The notes under the pieces are model-generated. The model saw nothing but the letters and a program-made list of their open reading frames with translations, had not been told where the DNA came from and made no database searches. 64,000 bases of DNA from a bacterium (GTDB lineage: Bacteria > Auribacterota > Auribacteria > Auribacterales > Auribacteraceae), in NCBI GenBank assembly GCA_024233545.1, contig JACKPL010000001.1:310001-374000 (forward strand), written 5' to 3'. Numbering within the stretch: position 1 is the first letter of the stretch; every line of letters begins with the position of its first letter. The position numbers were made by a program, and so were the translations under genes. Positions 48,171-56,893 of this stretch are shown piece by piece.

Positions 48171-49200
48171 ATGAGCCGGACTATATCCCGACATATCCCG
48201 ACATATCCCGACATATCAAAAGTTAAACAGAGCCGAAACAGTTGAACATATTGAAAACGCAATACAACGGTTGAGGAAGAAAGCGCAACAGGGCTTCATC
48301 TTGGATGCGGCAATGACATAATTCCGGGTTTAATCAACTGCGACCAGTTTAGCAGTGCGGCGGATATACAGCTCAATGCGGTTGATTTGTCGTGTTTTGC
48401 AGATGAATCGGTTGATTATATCGAAAATAACCATATGATTGAGCATCTCTCGTTCAGCGAAGTACGGAGTGCCCTCGCAGAATGGAACAGAGCCCTCACA
48501 AAGGGCGGTTGGCTGGTTATTACCTGTCCTGATTTAGATGCGGTTGCTCAGCTTTTGGTTCGCTCCTGATACTGATTTAACTGATGGCGTATCGAAAGAG
48601 TATATCCTGAAAATGTTTTACGGGTCGCAGGAGAATCCGGGGATGTTTCACAAAAGCGGGTTTAACCGAGATATTCTTGCCGGATTGCTTGAACTGCATG
48701 GGTTTGAGGTGGAATTCTCGTATACGCCGTACCCTGAACGGACAACGCCGTCGTTGCTGGTGATAGCGCGAAAAGTTCGGTCGGCGGAATGTGCCGGTTC
48801 CGGTGCTTCACGCGGCGAAATGAAATGCGAAAATGCAGTGTTTTATCGGGATAAACGGTTTTCTGCACGAGTCGATACCTATAAAAAAGCTGAAGGCAGA
48901 TATCGCCGGATATGTAGATAAAAAGACAAGCGGGTGCGGTTGCCGTCTATGGTATGGGCGAATTATGCGAAATAATCGTGTCGGCGTTGAATGATGGAAT
49001 TCTATCAGCGGTTATCGATAAAGAGTGCGGCACTGCCGGCAGGACATTCTGCGGGTTGCCGGTGATTTCCATCCGTGATTTATCCGCATACGGGATAAAA
49101 ATATCGTTATTGCATCGACTGCACATAAACGGGACATAGAAACACGGCTTAACCGACAGCTTGCCGATCAGAATATTGTACTTATACCGCTCGATATATA
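48171..49200 (+). pseudogene. SAM-dependent methyltransferase with C-terminal Rossmann-like domain, frameshifted
   Basis: Class I methyltransferase motifs are readable across frames: LHLGCGNDIIPGFINCDQ (motif I), VDLSCFADESVDYIENNHMI, HLSFSEVRSALAEWNRALTK and GGWLVITCPD. Then come PDTDLTDGVSKEYILKM, HKSGFNRDILAGLLELHGFE and TTPSLLVIARK. The C-terminus reads AVYGMGELCEIIVSALNDG, DKECGTAGRTFCGLPVISI and ADQNIVLIPLDI, the same type of module that ends the upstream glycosyltransferase. Several indels are needed. ATG 48171 lies before a 10-bp tandem repeat and is out of frame with motif I. Substrate unknown, probably a sugar or lipid-linked glycan. Confidence 0.7.
48183..48217 (+). repeat. 10-bp tandem repeat, 3.5 copies, at the start of the methyltransferase gene
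   Basis: ATATCCCGAC is repeated three times followed by ATATC. The unit is not a multiple of three, so a change of one copy shifts the reading frame. With the present copy number ATG 48171 is out of frame with LNRAETVEHIENAIQRL just downstream; one extra unit would bring it in frame. Confidence 0.85.
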
Positions 49201-49415
49201 GAGGGTATCCATTTCAGCAAGGCGCATCTCTTCTTTCCATAAAAATCAATTGTATCAAGTTCGTATTCTTCGATATGCGAGTAATCGTTAGGAATAAATC
49301 GGCGTTAGTTCCGTTCAAAAATTTTTATTGTTTGCGCACTGATTATTTGATAGGTTAAATGGTAACTTTTTTAAGCGGAATCTTTAAATACCACAAACCG
49401 AATGGGAGACGTTTT

Positions 49416-51444
49416 ATGAAAGAAAGGGATATAACTAAACTGAGAAACTTCGCAGTAGTTGGACATGGCCAAGTTGGAAAAACCAGTTTGGTTGATACCC
49501 TTTTTATAATGTCGGCGAATCCGATCGTTGGGGAAAGTAGATGACGGCACGTCGTTTGTCGATTATTTCGAAGATGAAAAAGTACGCAAAACCACCATGC
49601 ACAGCAAAGTGTTGCGTTTTGAAAAGACGGGTTCGCCGTAACCGTTATGGATACGCCGGGCTACAACGATTATTTCGGCGAAGTAATCGGCGCGCTGGCG
49701 GGTGTGGATTGCTGTCTTGTTGTTATCGATGCTTTAGCTGGTGTTCAGATTCAGACTACAAAAATTATGCGGATACTCCGCGAAACCAATAAACCTACGG
49801 CTTTTTATCAATCGCCTCGATAAAGAACATGCCGATTTTAGTAAAGCGCTTACCGCATTGCGCAGAGACGTTCGGGCTTCTTTGTGTTCCGGTGAATATT
49901 CCGGTAGGAAGCCAAGCGGCATTAAATCAGTGGTAAGTGTAGTCGATTCAACGTGTTCAAATGCCGCTGTGCAGGCGGATTACGATTCCTGCCGCGAAAT
50001 GTTTCTTGAATCGTTTGCGGAAACGGATGATGCTTTGACTGAGAAATACCTTGAGGGCGCAACGTTCAGCGAAGAAGAAATATCCGGCGGTTTCAAAAAG
50101 CTATTCTCAATCGGAAACTCATCCCTGTGTTATGCGGTTCGGCTCTCGGGAATATCGGTGTGAAGGAATTGGTTGATTTTGTCTGCAAAAATTTTCCATC
50201 GCCCGACATGTTTCCTCCGGTAAAATCTGAAGACGGAACGCAGGAGCGCAAACCGTCAGCCGATGAGCCGTATAGCGCGCGCGTATTTAAGATCGTATCT
50301 GACCCGTATATCGGGCAATTGACATATTTGCGCGTTTTGTCCGGGTTCTGGATTCGGAGCATGAGGTGTACAATGCGTCCAGCCGTTCAAAAGAGAAAGT
50401 AAATAATTTTATCAGTTCAAAGGTAAAGAACAGAAGAACGTGCATCAAGCATTTCCCGGCGAAATTATCGCCATCGCGAAGCTGAAACATACCAATATTA
50501 ACGATACCTTTGCAGATCATAATACGCCGATTCTCTATCCGAAGATTGATTTTCCGCGACCGACAACATCGTTTGCGGTGCATACGCCGAATAAAGGCGA
50601 CGAAGAAAAAATCAGTACTGCTCTGCACACTTTGACACTCGAAGACCCTACGTTCATTGTCGAACGCAATGCCGCTACAAAAGAGCTGATTGTTTCAGGG
50701 CTGGGCGATTTGCATATCGGCGTAAAAAGTTGAAGCCATGAAAGCGAAATATGGGATAGAAGTTGAATTAACTACGCCGAAAGTTGCGTACCGCGAGTCG
50801 ATAAAAGGGAAATCCGAAGGGCATTGCAAACACAAAAACAAACCGGTGGGCGTGGCCAATACGCAGAAGTTTTTATCCGTATGGAACCTACAGAGCGCGG
50901 GCAAGGGTTTGAGTTTGTCAACGAAATTGTCGGCGGCGTTATTCCCAAAGGGTTTATTCCGGCAGTCGAAAAGGGGATAGTAGGCGCTATGGATCGCGGC
51001 GTGGTTGCCGGATTTCCGGTGCAAGATTTTAGGATTCGTTTGTATTTCGGTTCGTTTCACGCGGTTGATTCGTCGGAAATGGCGTTTAAAATTGCCGGCT
51101 CGAAAGCGTTTAAAGAAGCAATGCTAAAGGCTGATCCCTATTTGCTTGAACCGTATATGAATGTAGAAATCATTATATCCGACGAGTTTATGGGGCAAGT
51201 TACCGGCGATTTGAATACAAAACGGGGAAGAATTATGGGAATTGAATCCGCGGGGCCCGGGCTTGAGATGATTAAAGCGCAGGCTCCTCTTGCAGAAATG
51301 TACCGGTTTCCCACAGAGTTGCGGTCAATAACCAGCGGAAGTGCGTCGTTTGCCATGGAATTCTCGCATTACGAAGAAGTCCCTGCAATGGCGGCAAAAG
51401 ATGTTATCGCCGCGTATAAACATGAAGAAGTTGAAGAGGAATAA
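49416..51444 (+). pseudogene. Elongation factor G paralogue (EF-G-like GTPase), frameshifted N-terminal two-thirds
   Basis: ATG 49416 follows GGGAG. The G domain is readable as FAVVGHGQVGKTSLVDTLF (G1), VTVMDTPGYNDYFGEVIGAL (G3) and FFINRLDKEHADF (G4 as NRLD). Later domains give VLCGSALGNIGVKELVDFVC, EDPTFIVERNAATKELIVSG, LGDLHIGVK, KKQTGGRGQYAEVFIRMEP and, intact from 50900 to 51444, GGVIPKGFIPAVEKGI, AFKEAMLKADPYLLEPYMN and TGDLNTKRGRIMGIE. Roughly nine indels are needed, nearly all a missing base in A, T or G runs. G1 differs from the GHVDHGKTT of canonical EF-G, placing it with EF-G-like paralogues. It leads directly into yebC. Confidence 0.85.
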
Positions 51445-51462
51445 ACAGAGGAGAGTTCTCAC

Positions 51463-52227
51463 GTGTCAGGTCATTCAAAATGGTCAAGTATAAAACACAA
51501 GAAAGCGGCGGCTGACGCAAAACGAGGCAAAATCTTTTCTCGATTTAGTAAAGAAATTACCGTTGCGGCAAAGATTGGCGGCGGAGACCCCGATATGAAC
51601 CCGCGCTTGCGCACAGCCATATCAATGGCAAAAGACAATAATATGCCTAACGATACCATCGATAAGGCAATTAAAAAAGGTACCGGCGAACTGCCCGGCG
51701 TTACGTATGAGGAATGCGTTTATGAAGGGTACGGCCCATCGGGTGTTGCTATTTTAGTTGAAGCAATGACCGATAACCGTAACCGGACTACTGCGGAAAT
51801 ACGCAATATTTTTTCGAAACGCAACGGCAATCTTGCGGCAATCAACGCAGTTGCGTGGATGTTTGAAAAGAAAGGGCTCATCGTCATCAACCGCGATAAA
51901 GTCGACGAAGAAAAATTACTCAGTGTTGCTCTAGAAGCGGGTGCGGATGACGTGCTTCTTGAAGAAGAAAAACTGAAAACATACGAAGTTGTAACGACTC
52001 CAGCCAATTTCGGCCCGGTGAAAGATGCGCTCGACGCCAATAAAATCCCGCAGGAATCAGCGGAAATTATTTCCATACCCAACAGCACAGTGCCGTTGAC
52101 TGACAAAACCGCAAAGCCGGTATACGATCTTATCATGATACTTGAAGATCACGATGATGTGCAGAATGTCTACAGTAACGCGGATTTTCCTGAAGAGTTT
52201 ATCGAGGAAATGGAAAACGAAGAGTAG
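51463..52227 (+). CDS. yebC: YebC/PmpR-family translational/transcriptional regulator
   Basis: The 254-residue protein starts at GTG 51463 after GAGGAG. The family opening SGHSKWSSIKHKKAAADAKR is perfect, followed by FSRFSKEITVAAKIGGGDPD, NMPNDTIDKAIKKGTGELPG, EAMTDNRNRTTAEIRNIFSK and GNLAAINAVAWMFEKKG. YebC proteins were described as DNA-binding regulators and more recently as ribosome-associated factors that help translate difficult sequences such as proline runs. It starts the ruvCAB run, its usual place. Confidence 0.96.
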   Translation: MSGHSKWSSIKHKKAAADAKRGKIFSRFSKEITVAAKIGGGDPDMNPRLRTAISMAKDNNMPNDTIDKAIKKGTGELPGVTYEECVYEGYGPSGVAILVEAMTDNRNRTTAEIRNIFSKRNGNLAAINAVAWMFEKKGLIVINRDKVDEEKLLSVALEAGADDVLLEEEKLKTYEVVTTPANFGPVKDALDANKIPQESAEIISIPNSTVPLTDKTAKPVYDLIMILEDHDDVQNVYSNADFPEEFIEEMENEE

Positions 52228-52272
52228 GTTCTTCGAACCGAATGTTCAGGCTACACAGTAGAGGGGTGACAT

Positions 52273-52761
52273 GTGCGGATTATCGGTTTAGACCCCGGAA
52301 CGTACAGAACGGGTTACGGTATTATTGATGTAAAAGGGAGTGCCTATCTTCCCGTCTCATACGGTTGCCTTGAAAGCAAAGAGGTGCGGATCAGCGGGCG
52401 TTTTCTCTCAATATATGATCAGCTCAAAGAGATATTGTCGCTTCATAAACCGGAATGCAGTGTCGTTGAAAGCCCATTTCTGCATCGTAACCCAAAAGTA
52501 TCTATGCAATTATCCGAAGTGCGCGGCGTACTGATTTTATCACTTGCTCAACTTGGCGTTGAAATTGCCGAATATTCTCCATTGGAGATTAAAAAAGCAA
52601 TTGTCGGATATGGGCGGGCAGATAAAACACAAGTTGGCAAGATGGTAAAGACACTCCTTAATCTACCGCATATACCGCGTTTTAACGATACATCCGATGC
52701 GTTAGCGGCGGCGCTGTGCCACGCACAACGGCAAAAGTCTATCCTTGCAAAATATCAATAG
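52273..52761 (+). CDS. ruvC: Crossover junction endodeoxyribonuclease RuvC
   Basis: RuvC cuts Holliday junctions. The 162-residue protein starts at GTG 52273 and has the RNase H-like fold with catalytic Asp7 in MRIIGLDPGTYRTGYG, Glu in SVVESPFLHRNPK, and the C-terminal acidic pair in HIPRFNDTSDALAAALCHAQ. EYSPLEIKKAIVGYGRADKTQV is typical. It lies 45 bases after yebC and 15 before ruvA, so the resolvasome genes are co-transcribed. Length is normal. Confidence 0.96.
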   Translation: MRIIGLDPGTYRTGYGIIDVKGSAYLPVSYGCLESKEVRISGRFLSIYDQLKEILSLHKPECSVVESPFLHRNPKVSMQLSEVRGVLILSLAQLGVEIAEYSPLEIKKAIVGYGRADKTQVGKMVKTLLNLPHIPRFNDTSDALAAALCHAQRQKSILAKYQ

Positions 52762-52776
52762 AGGATATAAAAAAGT

Positions 52777-53376
52777 ATGATATTTTCGATAGCGGGCAAT
52801 CTTGTCAGTAGCCATCCGACTCATGTTGTCATAGAAACGAACGGGATTGGGTTTGAAGTGTTTGTTCCTTTGTCGACATTCGAGAAACTCCCAGCCGTAG
52901 GTTCATCTATAAAATTGCACACTCATTTTCAAGTGCGAGAGGACGGGTTTGCCCTTTTTGGGTTTTATACGGAACATGAAAAACAAGTGTTTCAACTGCT
53001 GATTACCGTATCGAAAATCGGGCCGAAGGTTGCGCTGGCGATTCTTTCGGGCATTACCATATCGGAATTGCGGACGGCAATTATCGGTCAAAATACCGAC
53101 CGAATAGCTTTGATACCGGGAATCGGTAAAAAAACTGCGGAACGCTTGATTGTGGAGTTAAAAGAAAAAATTTCTTTAGTTGATGAAAGTTTTACGTTCA
53201 AATCAGACCGCCCCGTTAATCAGAATATGTTGCATGATGCAGTCCAAGCCCTTGTTTCTCTCGGGTATAACCGCATCAGCGCGCAGAAAGCTGTGCAAAC
53301 ATTGCTTAACGAAAAAAGTTTAGATTCCGTTACTATCGAAAATGTGATAAAATCTGCATTGAAGAAAATAAAGTAA
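52777..53376 (+). CDS. ruvA: Holliday junction branch migration protein RuvA
   Basis: The 199-residue protein has the RuvA OB-fold (MIFSIAGNLVSSHPTHVVIE, LHTHFQVREDGFALFGFYTE), two helix-hairpin-helix motifs (LLITVSKIGPKVALAILSG, IALIPGIGKKTAERLIVELK) and a C-terminal domain III (MLHDAVQALVSLGYNRISAQ) that contacts RuvB. RuvA tetramers hold the four-way junction open for RuvB. It sits between ruvC and ruvB with short gaps. Confidence 0.96.
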   Translation: MIFSIAGNLVSSHPTHVVIETNGIGFEVFVPLSTFEKLPAVGSSIKLHTHFQVREDGFALFGFYTEHEKQVFQLLITVSKIGPKVALAILSGITISELRTAIIGQNTDRIALIPGIGKKTAERLIVELKEKISLVDESFTFKSDRPVNQNMLHDAVQALVSLGYNRISAQKAVQTLLNEKSLDSVTIENVIKSALKKIK

Positions 53377-53398
53377 CTAATTTTTTCGGTAAAAATTT

Positions 53399-54430
53399 AT
53401 GGCAGAACGATATGTAGATGAATTCCTAGAGCGCGATGTTCAGCTCGACCAGTCTTTGCGCCCCTTGCAGTTTGATGATTTTATCGGGCAGGAAAAAATC
53501 AAGGAGCGTCTTCTGCTGTTCATCAAAGCGGCGAAAGAGCGGGGTGAATGTTTAGACCACTGTCTCTTTGCCGGGCCGCCCGGTTTAGGCAAAACGACGC
53601 TCGCTCATATTATTTCCGCTGAAATGGGTGGAAATATCAAAGTAACATCCGGTCCGGTAATCGACCGTCCCGGCGACCTAGCGGGATTATTAACTAACCT
53701 CGAAGAAAACGATGTTTTGTTTATTGACGAAATCCATCGGCTCAACCATATTGTAGAAGAATACCTCTATTCGGCAATGGAAGATTTTGTTCTTGATATC
53801 ATTCTTGATAAAGGACCTAATGCTCGAAGCATTCGGTTGAATTTGCCGAAGTTTACTTTGGTAGGCGCAACGACTCGTAGCGGTTTACTTACCTCGCCGC
53901 TTCGTTCGCGGTTCGGGTTTATTAACCGGCTCAATTATTATGATGCGGAAGAACTCCAGCATATTATTATCCGGTCTGCAGATATCCTGCAAGTTGAAAT
54001 CGATCTTGAAGGGGCGTATGAAATTGCTCGCCGGTCGCGCGGTACTCCGCGCATTGCCAACGGACTGCTTAAACGTGTCAGGGACTATGCACAGATTAAA
54101 GCTGATAATAAGATTACTGCCGATAGTGCTGATGCCGCGATGAATATGCTCGATGTTGATGAAAAAGGATTGGATGAAATGGATAAGCTTCTCCTTAATA
54201 CAATCATCACAAAATTTGACGGCGGGCCGGTGGGAATCAACTCACTTGCTGTTGCCGTCGGTGAAGAGCCGGATACACTCGAGGAAGTTTACGAGCCATA
54301 CTTGATAAAAGAAGGATACCTAAAGAGAACGCCGAGCGGACGTAAAGCAACGCAATTGGCATATGAACATCTCAATATAAAAAAAACGTTTCACAATAGT
54401 GATTCTTTTAATCAGGAAACATTATTTTAA
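53399..54430 (+). CDS. ruvB: Holliday junction branch migration ATPase RuvB
   Basis: RuvB is the hexameric AAA+ motor that drives branch migration. The 343-residue protein shows SLRPLQFDDFIGQEKIKERL, Walker A FAGPPGLGKTTLAH, Walker B DVLFIDEIHRLN, sensor LVGATTRSGLLTSPLRSRFG and the C-terminal winged-helix (GGPVGINSLAVAVGEEPDTL, LIKEGYLKRTPSGRKAT). Length is typical. It follows ruvA by 22 bases. Confidence 0.97.
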   Translation: MAERYVDEFLERDVQLDQSLRPLQFDDFIGQEKIKERLLLFIKAAKERGECLDHCLFAGPPGLGKTTLAHIISAEMGGNIKVTSGPVIDRPGDLAGLLTNLEENDVLFIDEIHRLNHIVEEYLYSAMEDFVLDIILDKGPNARSIRLNLPKFTLVGATTRSGLLTSPLRSRFGFINRLNYYDAEELQHIIIRSADILQVEIDLEGAYEIARRSRGTPRIANGLLKRVRDYAQIKADNKITADSADAAMNMLDVDEKGLDEMDKLLLNTIITKFDGGPVGINSLAVAVGEEPDTLEEVYEPYLIKEGYLKRTPSGRKATQLAYEHLNIKKTFHNSDSFNQETLF

Positions 54431-54464
54431 AAACAGTGTTTAAAAATCGGTTGGGCAGAATTGT

Positions 54465-54683
54465 ATGTTGCCATTAGGAAAAATCTGCATCATATTCGGA
54501 AGTGTTGTTGTGATGATAGGAATAGTAGTGTGCCTGCTTGAAAAAATAGGATGGATTGGAAACCTTCCGGGCGATTTTTTCTATCGGAAAGGAAACGTTT
54601 CGTTTTATTTTCCTTTTGCGACATGTGTTGTATTGAGTATTGTTGCATCACTTGTAATAGGTATAATAAGTAAGTTGCGCTAA
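54465..54683 (+). CDS. Small DUF2905-type membrane protein
   Basis: The 72-residue product has two membrane helices around the conserved motif WIGNLPGDFFYRKGNVSFYF, as in DUF2905 proteins, which commonly occur between ruvB and spoIID or queA. N-terminal helix: LGKICIIFGSVVVMIGIVVC; C-terminal helix: FATCVVLSIVASLVIGII. Its stop abuts the next start (TAA then ATG), so translation is probably coupled. Function unknown. Confidence 0.9.
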   Translation: MLPLGKICIIFGSVVVMIGIVVCLLEKIGWIGNLPGDFFYRKGNVSFYFPFATCVVLSIVASLVIGIISKLR

Positions 54684-55841
54684 ATGAACAAATTCCCATT
54701 TAAATTGATTTTTTTTCTTGTTTTAGCCTGTTTTATAGCGGCATCCTTTACAGGGTGGTTGTATTCGATGGGGCATCCTGTATCACAGAAAATGCCGGTT
54801 GTTCGGGTAGTGATTGCTGAAGCTCGGTCAGCGGCTCTTGAATTTAAGAAAAGTTATACGGTATATGATTATTCTAAGAAAAGCATGCTTTTAAAACGCG
54901 CCAAAAATACGTTTAAAGTACACGTCGGAACGCAAGGCCTCATTATGGATGGTTCGGTTAACCTTCCCAACCGTGTATTTATTGATTCAGAAAAAGCCGA
55001 GGTTTTTGAACTGAACGGCCGGATGTACCGAGGCGATGTGGCGTTATTGCGCAACGGGAAGAACATACTCGTCGTTAATTATGTCTCAATAGAAGACTAT
55101 TTAAAAAGTGTTGTTCCAAGCGAGATATCCAAATTGTGGCGCGTTGAAGCATTAAAAGCACAAGCGGTTGCTTCGCGCGGGTTCGCCTATTATCACATGA
55201 TGACCAACGCCGAAAGAGATTACGATGTTGCTTTTGAGTTACAACAATATCATGGCATCGAAGCAGAAAATCCGAAAACGTCATGGGCAGTTGATGTGAC
55301 GTTTGGACAAATCCTCGAGTATCATTCCAATACTTTTCCCTCTTTTTTTCACGCGGTATGCGGCGGATATACGGAAAATGCGGATGCAGTATGGAAAAAC
55401 ACCACCGGATTTCCGGAGCCGGTTCCCTGTACTTTTTGCAGAAATAGCCGGTACTATTCATGGGAATATTCATGCAGTGTTAAGACTTTATCGCGCCTTA
55501 TTAGAGAAGAAGGGTATAAATGTACTGAATTGAATACCATTCGGGCGGGGAAAATGGCGCGCTTTTTTTCACGTGTGCGGTCGGTCGTTGTTACTGCTGA
55601 TGGAAAGGATATCGATCTGCCCATTAATATTTTTAGGAAAATTATCGGATATGGAAATGTACGAAGCGGTATTTTTAGTATAACGAAAAAGGGAAGTTCA
55701 TTTTATTTCAAAGGACAAGGATGGGGGCATGGTGTCGGATTATGCCAATACGGTGCGAAAACCATGGCGGAAAATGGACTGAAATATCACGATATACTCT
55801 ATCATTACTATCCGAAAACAACTTTGAAACGAGTTTATTGA
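54684..55841 (+). CDS. SpoIID/LytB-domain protein (probable peptidoglycan glycan-strand lytic enzyme)
   Basis: The 385-residue protein has one N-terminal membrane helix (FKLIFFLVLACFIAASFTGW). A SpoIID domain follows: YRGDVALLRNGKNILVVNYV, SIEDYLKSVVPSEISKLWRV, EALKAQAVASRGFAYYHM, HSNTFPSFFHAVCGGYTENA and GQGWGHGVGLCQYGAKTMAE. SpoIID of Bacillus is a lytic transglycosylase acting on denuded glycan strands; homologues in non-sporulating bacteria act in cell-wall turnover. The stop overlaps the queA start (TGATG). It is outside-facing and membrane-anchored. It is not evidence for sporulation. Confidence 0.9.
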   Translation: MNKFPFKLIFFLVLACFIAASFTGWLYSMGHPVSQKMPVVRVVIAEARSAALEFKKSYTVYDYSKKSMLLKRAKNTFKVHVGTQGLIMDGSVNLPNRVFIDSEKAEVFELNGRMYRGDVALLRNGKNILVVNYVSIEDYLKSVVPSEISKLWRVEALKAQAVASRGFAYYHMMTNAERDYDVAFELQQYHGIEAENPKTSWAVDVTFGQILEYHSNTFPSFFHAVCGGYTENADAVWKNTTGFPEPVPCTFCRNSRYYSWEYSCSVKTLSRLIREEGYKCTELNTIRAGKMARFFSRVRSVVVTADGKDIDLPINIFRKIIGYGNVRSGIFSITKKGSSFYFKGQGWGHGVGLCQYGAKTMAENGLKYHDILYHYYPKTTLKRVY

Positions 55842-56890
55842 TGTTTACCGGTGATTTCGATTATACCCTTCCCGCCGATTTGATTGCTCAAACGCCTCTC
55901 GAAAAAAGAACCTCATCACGGATGCTTGTCGTGAAGAAACGGCAGGGTGTTTTAATCCATAGCAGTTTTGCGGAATTGCCGCATTTTCTAAATGGCCAGT
56001 TTATGCTTGTTGTTAATAATACTCGGGTGTTCCCTGCTCGAATGTATGGCAAAAAGCCGACTGGCGGAAAAGTAGAAATTCTCCTTGTCCGCCAGCTGGA
56101 GAATAATCATTGGGAAGCATTAGTAAAACCTTCTGGTTCCATTAAAGAGGATACGCCGGTCACGCTCAATGGATACAGCCGGCCGCTCATTATCGGAAAG
56201 TACCTTCATTCCGACCGGCGCGAAGTGTTTTTCCGTGATGGCGAAAATCCGATGAATGCGGCGCGCCAAGCTGGTACTATCCCGTTGCCGCCGTACATCA
56301 AACGAACTTTTCCTCATAACCCTTATGAAGAATTGGATAAAGAACGCTACCAAACAATCTTTGCGCAGGATGACGGTTCAATAGCGGCGCCTACTGCGAG
56401 TTTACATTTTGATGAAGAAATCATTTCTGCTTTGCAACAGCGGAATATTCAGCGAACTGAAATAACATTGCATGTCGGGCCGGGGACTTTTTTGCCGGTC
56501 AAATCGGACTTAATTAGCGAGCATTCAATAGAAAACGAATGGTATCATATCGGTGCTGATGCCGCTACGGCGATTACGGCTCATTCCAGTGCTGGAAAAC
56601 CGCTTCTGCCTGTCGGCACGACGGTTGTCAGAACGCTCGAAAGCGCTGTTCATGTCGATGGGGTTATCCCTCATAAAAGCGGTGTTACGAATTTGTTTAT
56701 CTATCCCGGATATTCATTTAAAATTATACGGAATATGCTGACTAATTTTCACCTTCCTAAGTCTACCTTATTTATGCTAGTATGTGCGCTTGCTGGAAAA
56801 GACCTGATTGTAGATGCTTACCGTGAGGCGATAGAAAAGCGGTACCGCTTTTACAGTTATGGCGACGCAATGCTCATATTGGATGAATAA
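55841..56890 (+). CDS. queA: S-adenosylmethionine:tRNA ribosyltransferase-isomerase QueA
   Basis: QueA transfers and rearranges the ribosyl part of SAM onto 7-aminomethyl-7-deazaguanine in tRNA, forming epoxyqueuosine. From ATG 55841 the protein has 349 residues: FDYTLPADLIAQTPLEKRTS, LVVNNTRVFPARMYGKKPTG, EILLVRQLENNHWEALVKPS, GSIAAPTASLHFDEEI, TLHVGPGTFLPVK and TNFHLPKSTLFMLVCALAG are all family signatures. It shares one base with the spoIID-like gene and is followed three bases later by tgt, the enzyme of the preceding step. Confidence 0.97.
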   Translation: MFTGDFDYTLPADLIAQTPLEKRTSSRMLVVKKRQGVLIHSSFAELPHFLNGQFMLVVNNTRVFPARMYGKKPTGGKVEILLVRQLENNHWEALVKPSGSIKEDTPVTLNGYSRPLIIGKYLHSDRREVFFRDGENPMNAARQAGTIPLPPYIKRTFPHNPYEELDKERYQTIFAQDDGSIAAPTASLHFDEEIISALQQRNIQRTEITLHVGPGTFLPVKSDLISEHSIENEWYHIGADAATAITAHSSAGKPLLPVGTTVVRTLESAVHVDGVIPHKSGVTNLFIYPGYSFKIIRNMLTNFHLPKSTLFMLVCALAGKDLIVDAYREAIEKRYRFYSYGDAMLILDE

Positions 56891-56893
56891 CGG

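Noticed and set aside
48183..48217. Short repeats as a CRISPR array
   Set aside because: The unit is 10 bp with no spacers and there are no cas genes.
49416..50900. Programmed ribosomal frameshifting in the EF-G-like gene
   Set aside because: About nine shifts are needed, in different sequence contexts and without stimulatory structures; homopolymer loss is simpler.
54684..55841. SpoIID homologue as evidence of sporulation
   Set aside because: SpoIID/LytB domains occur in many non-sporulating bacteria, and no other sporulation gene is present.
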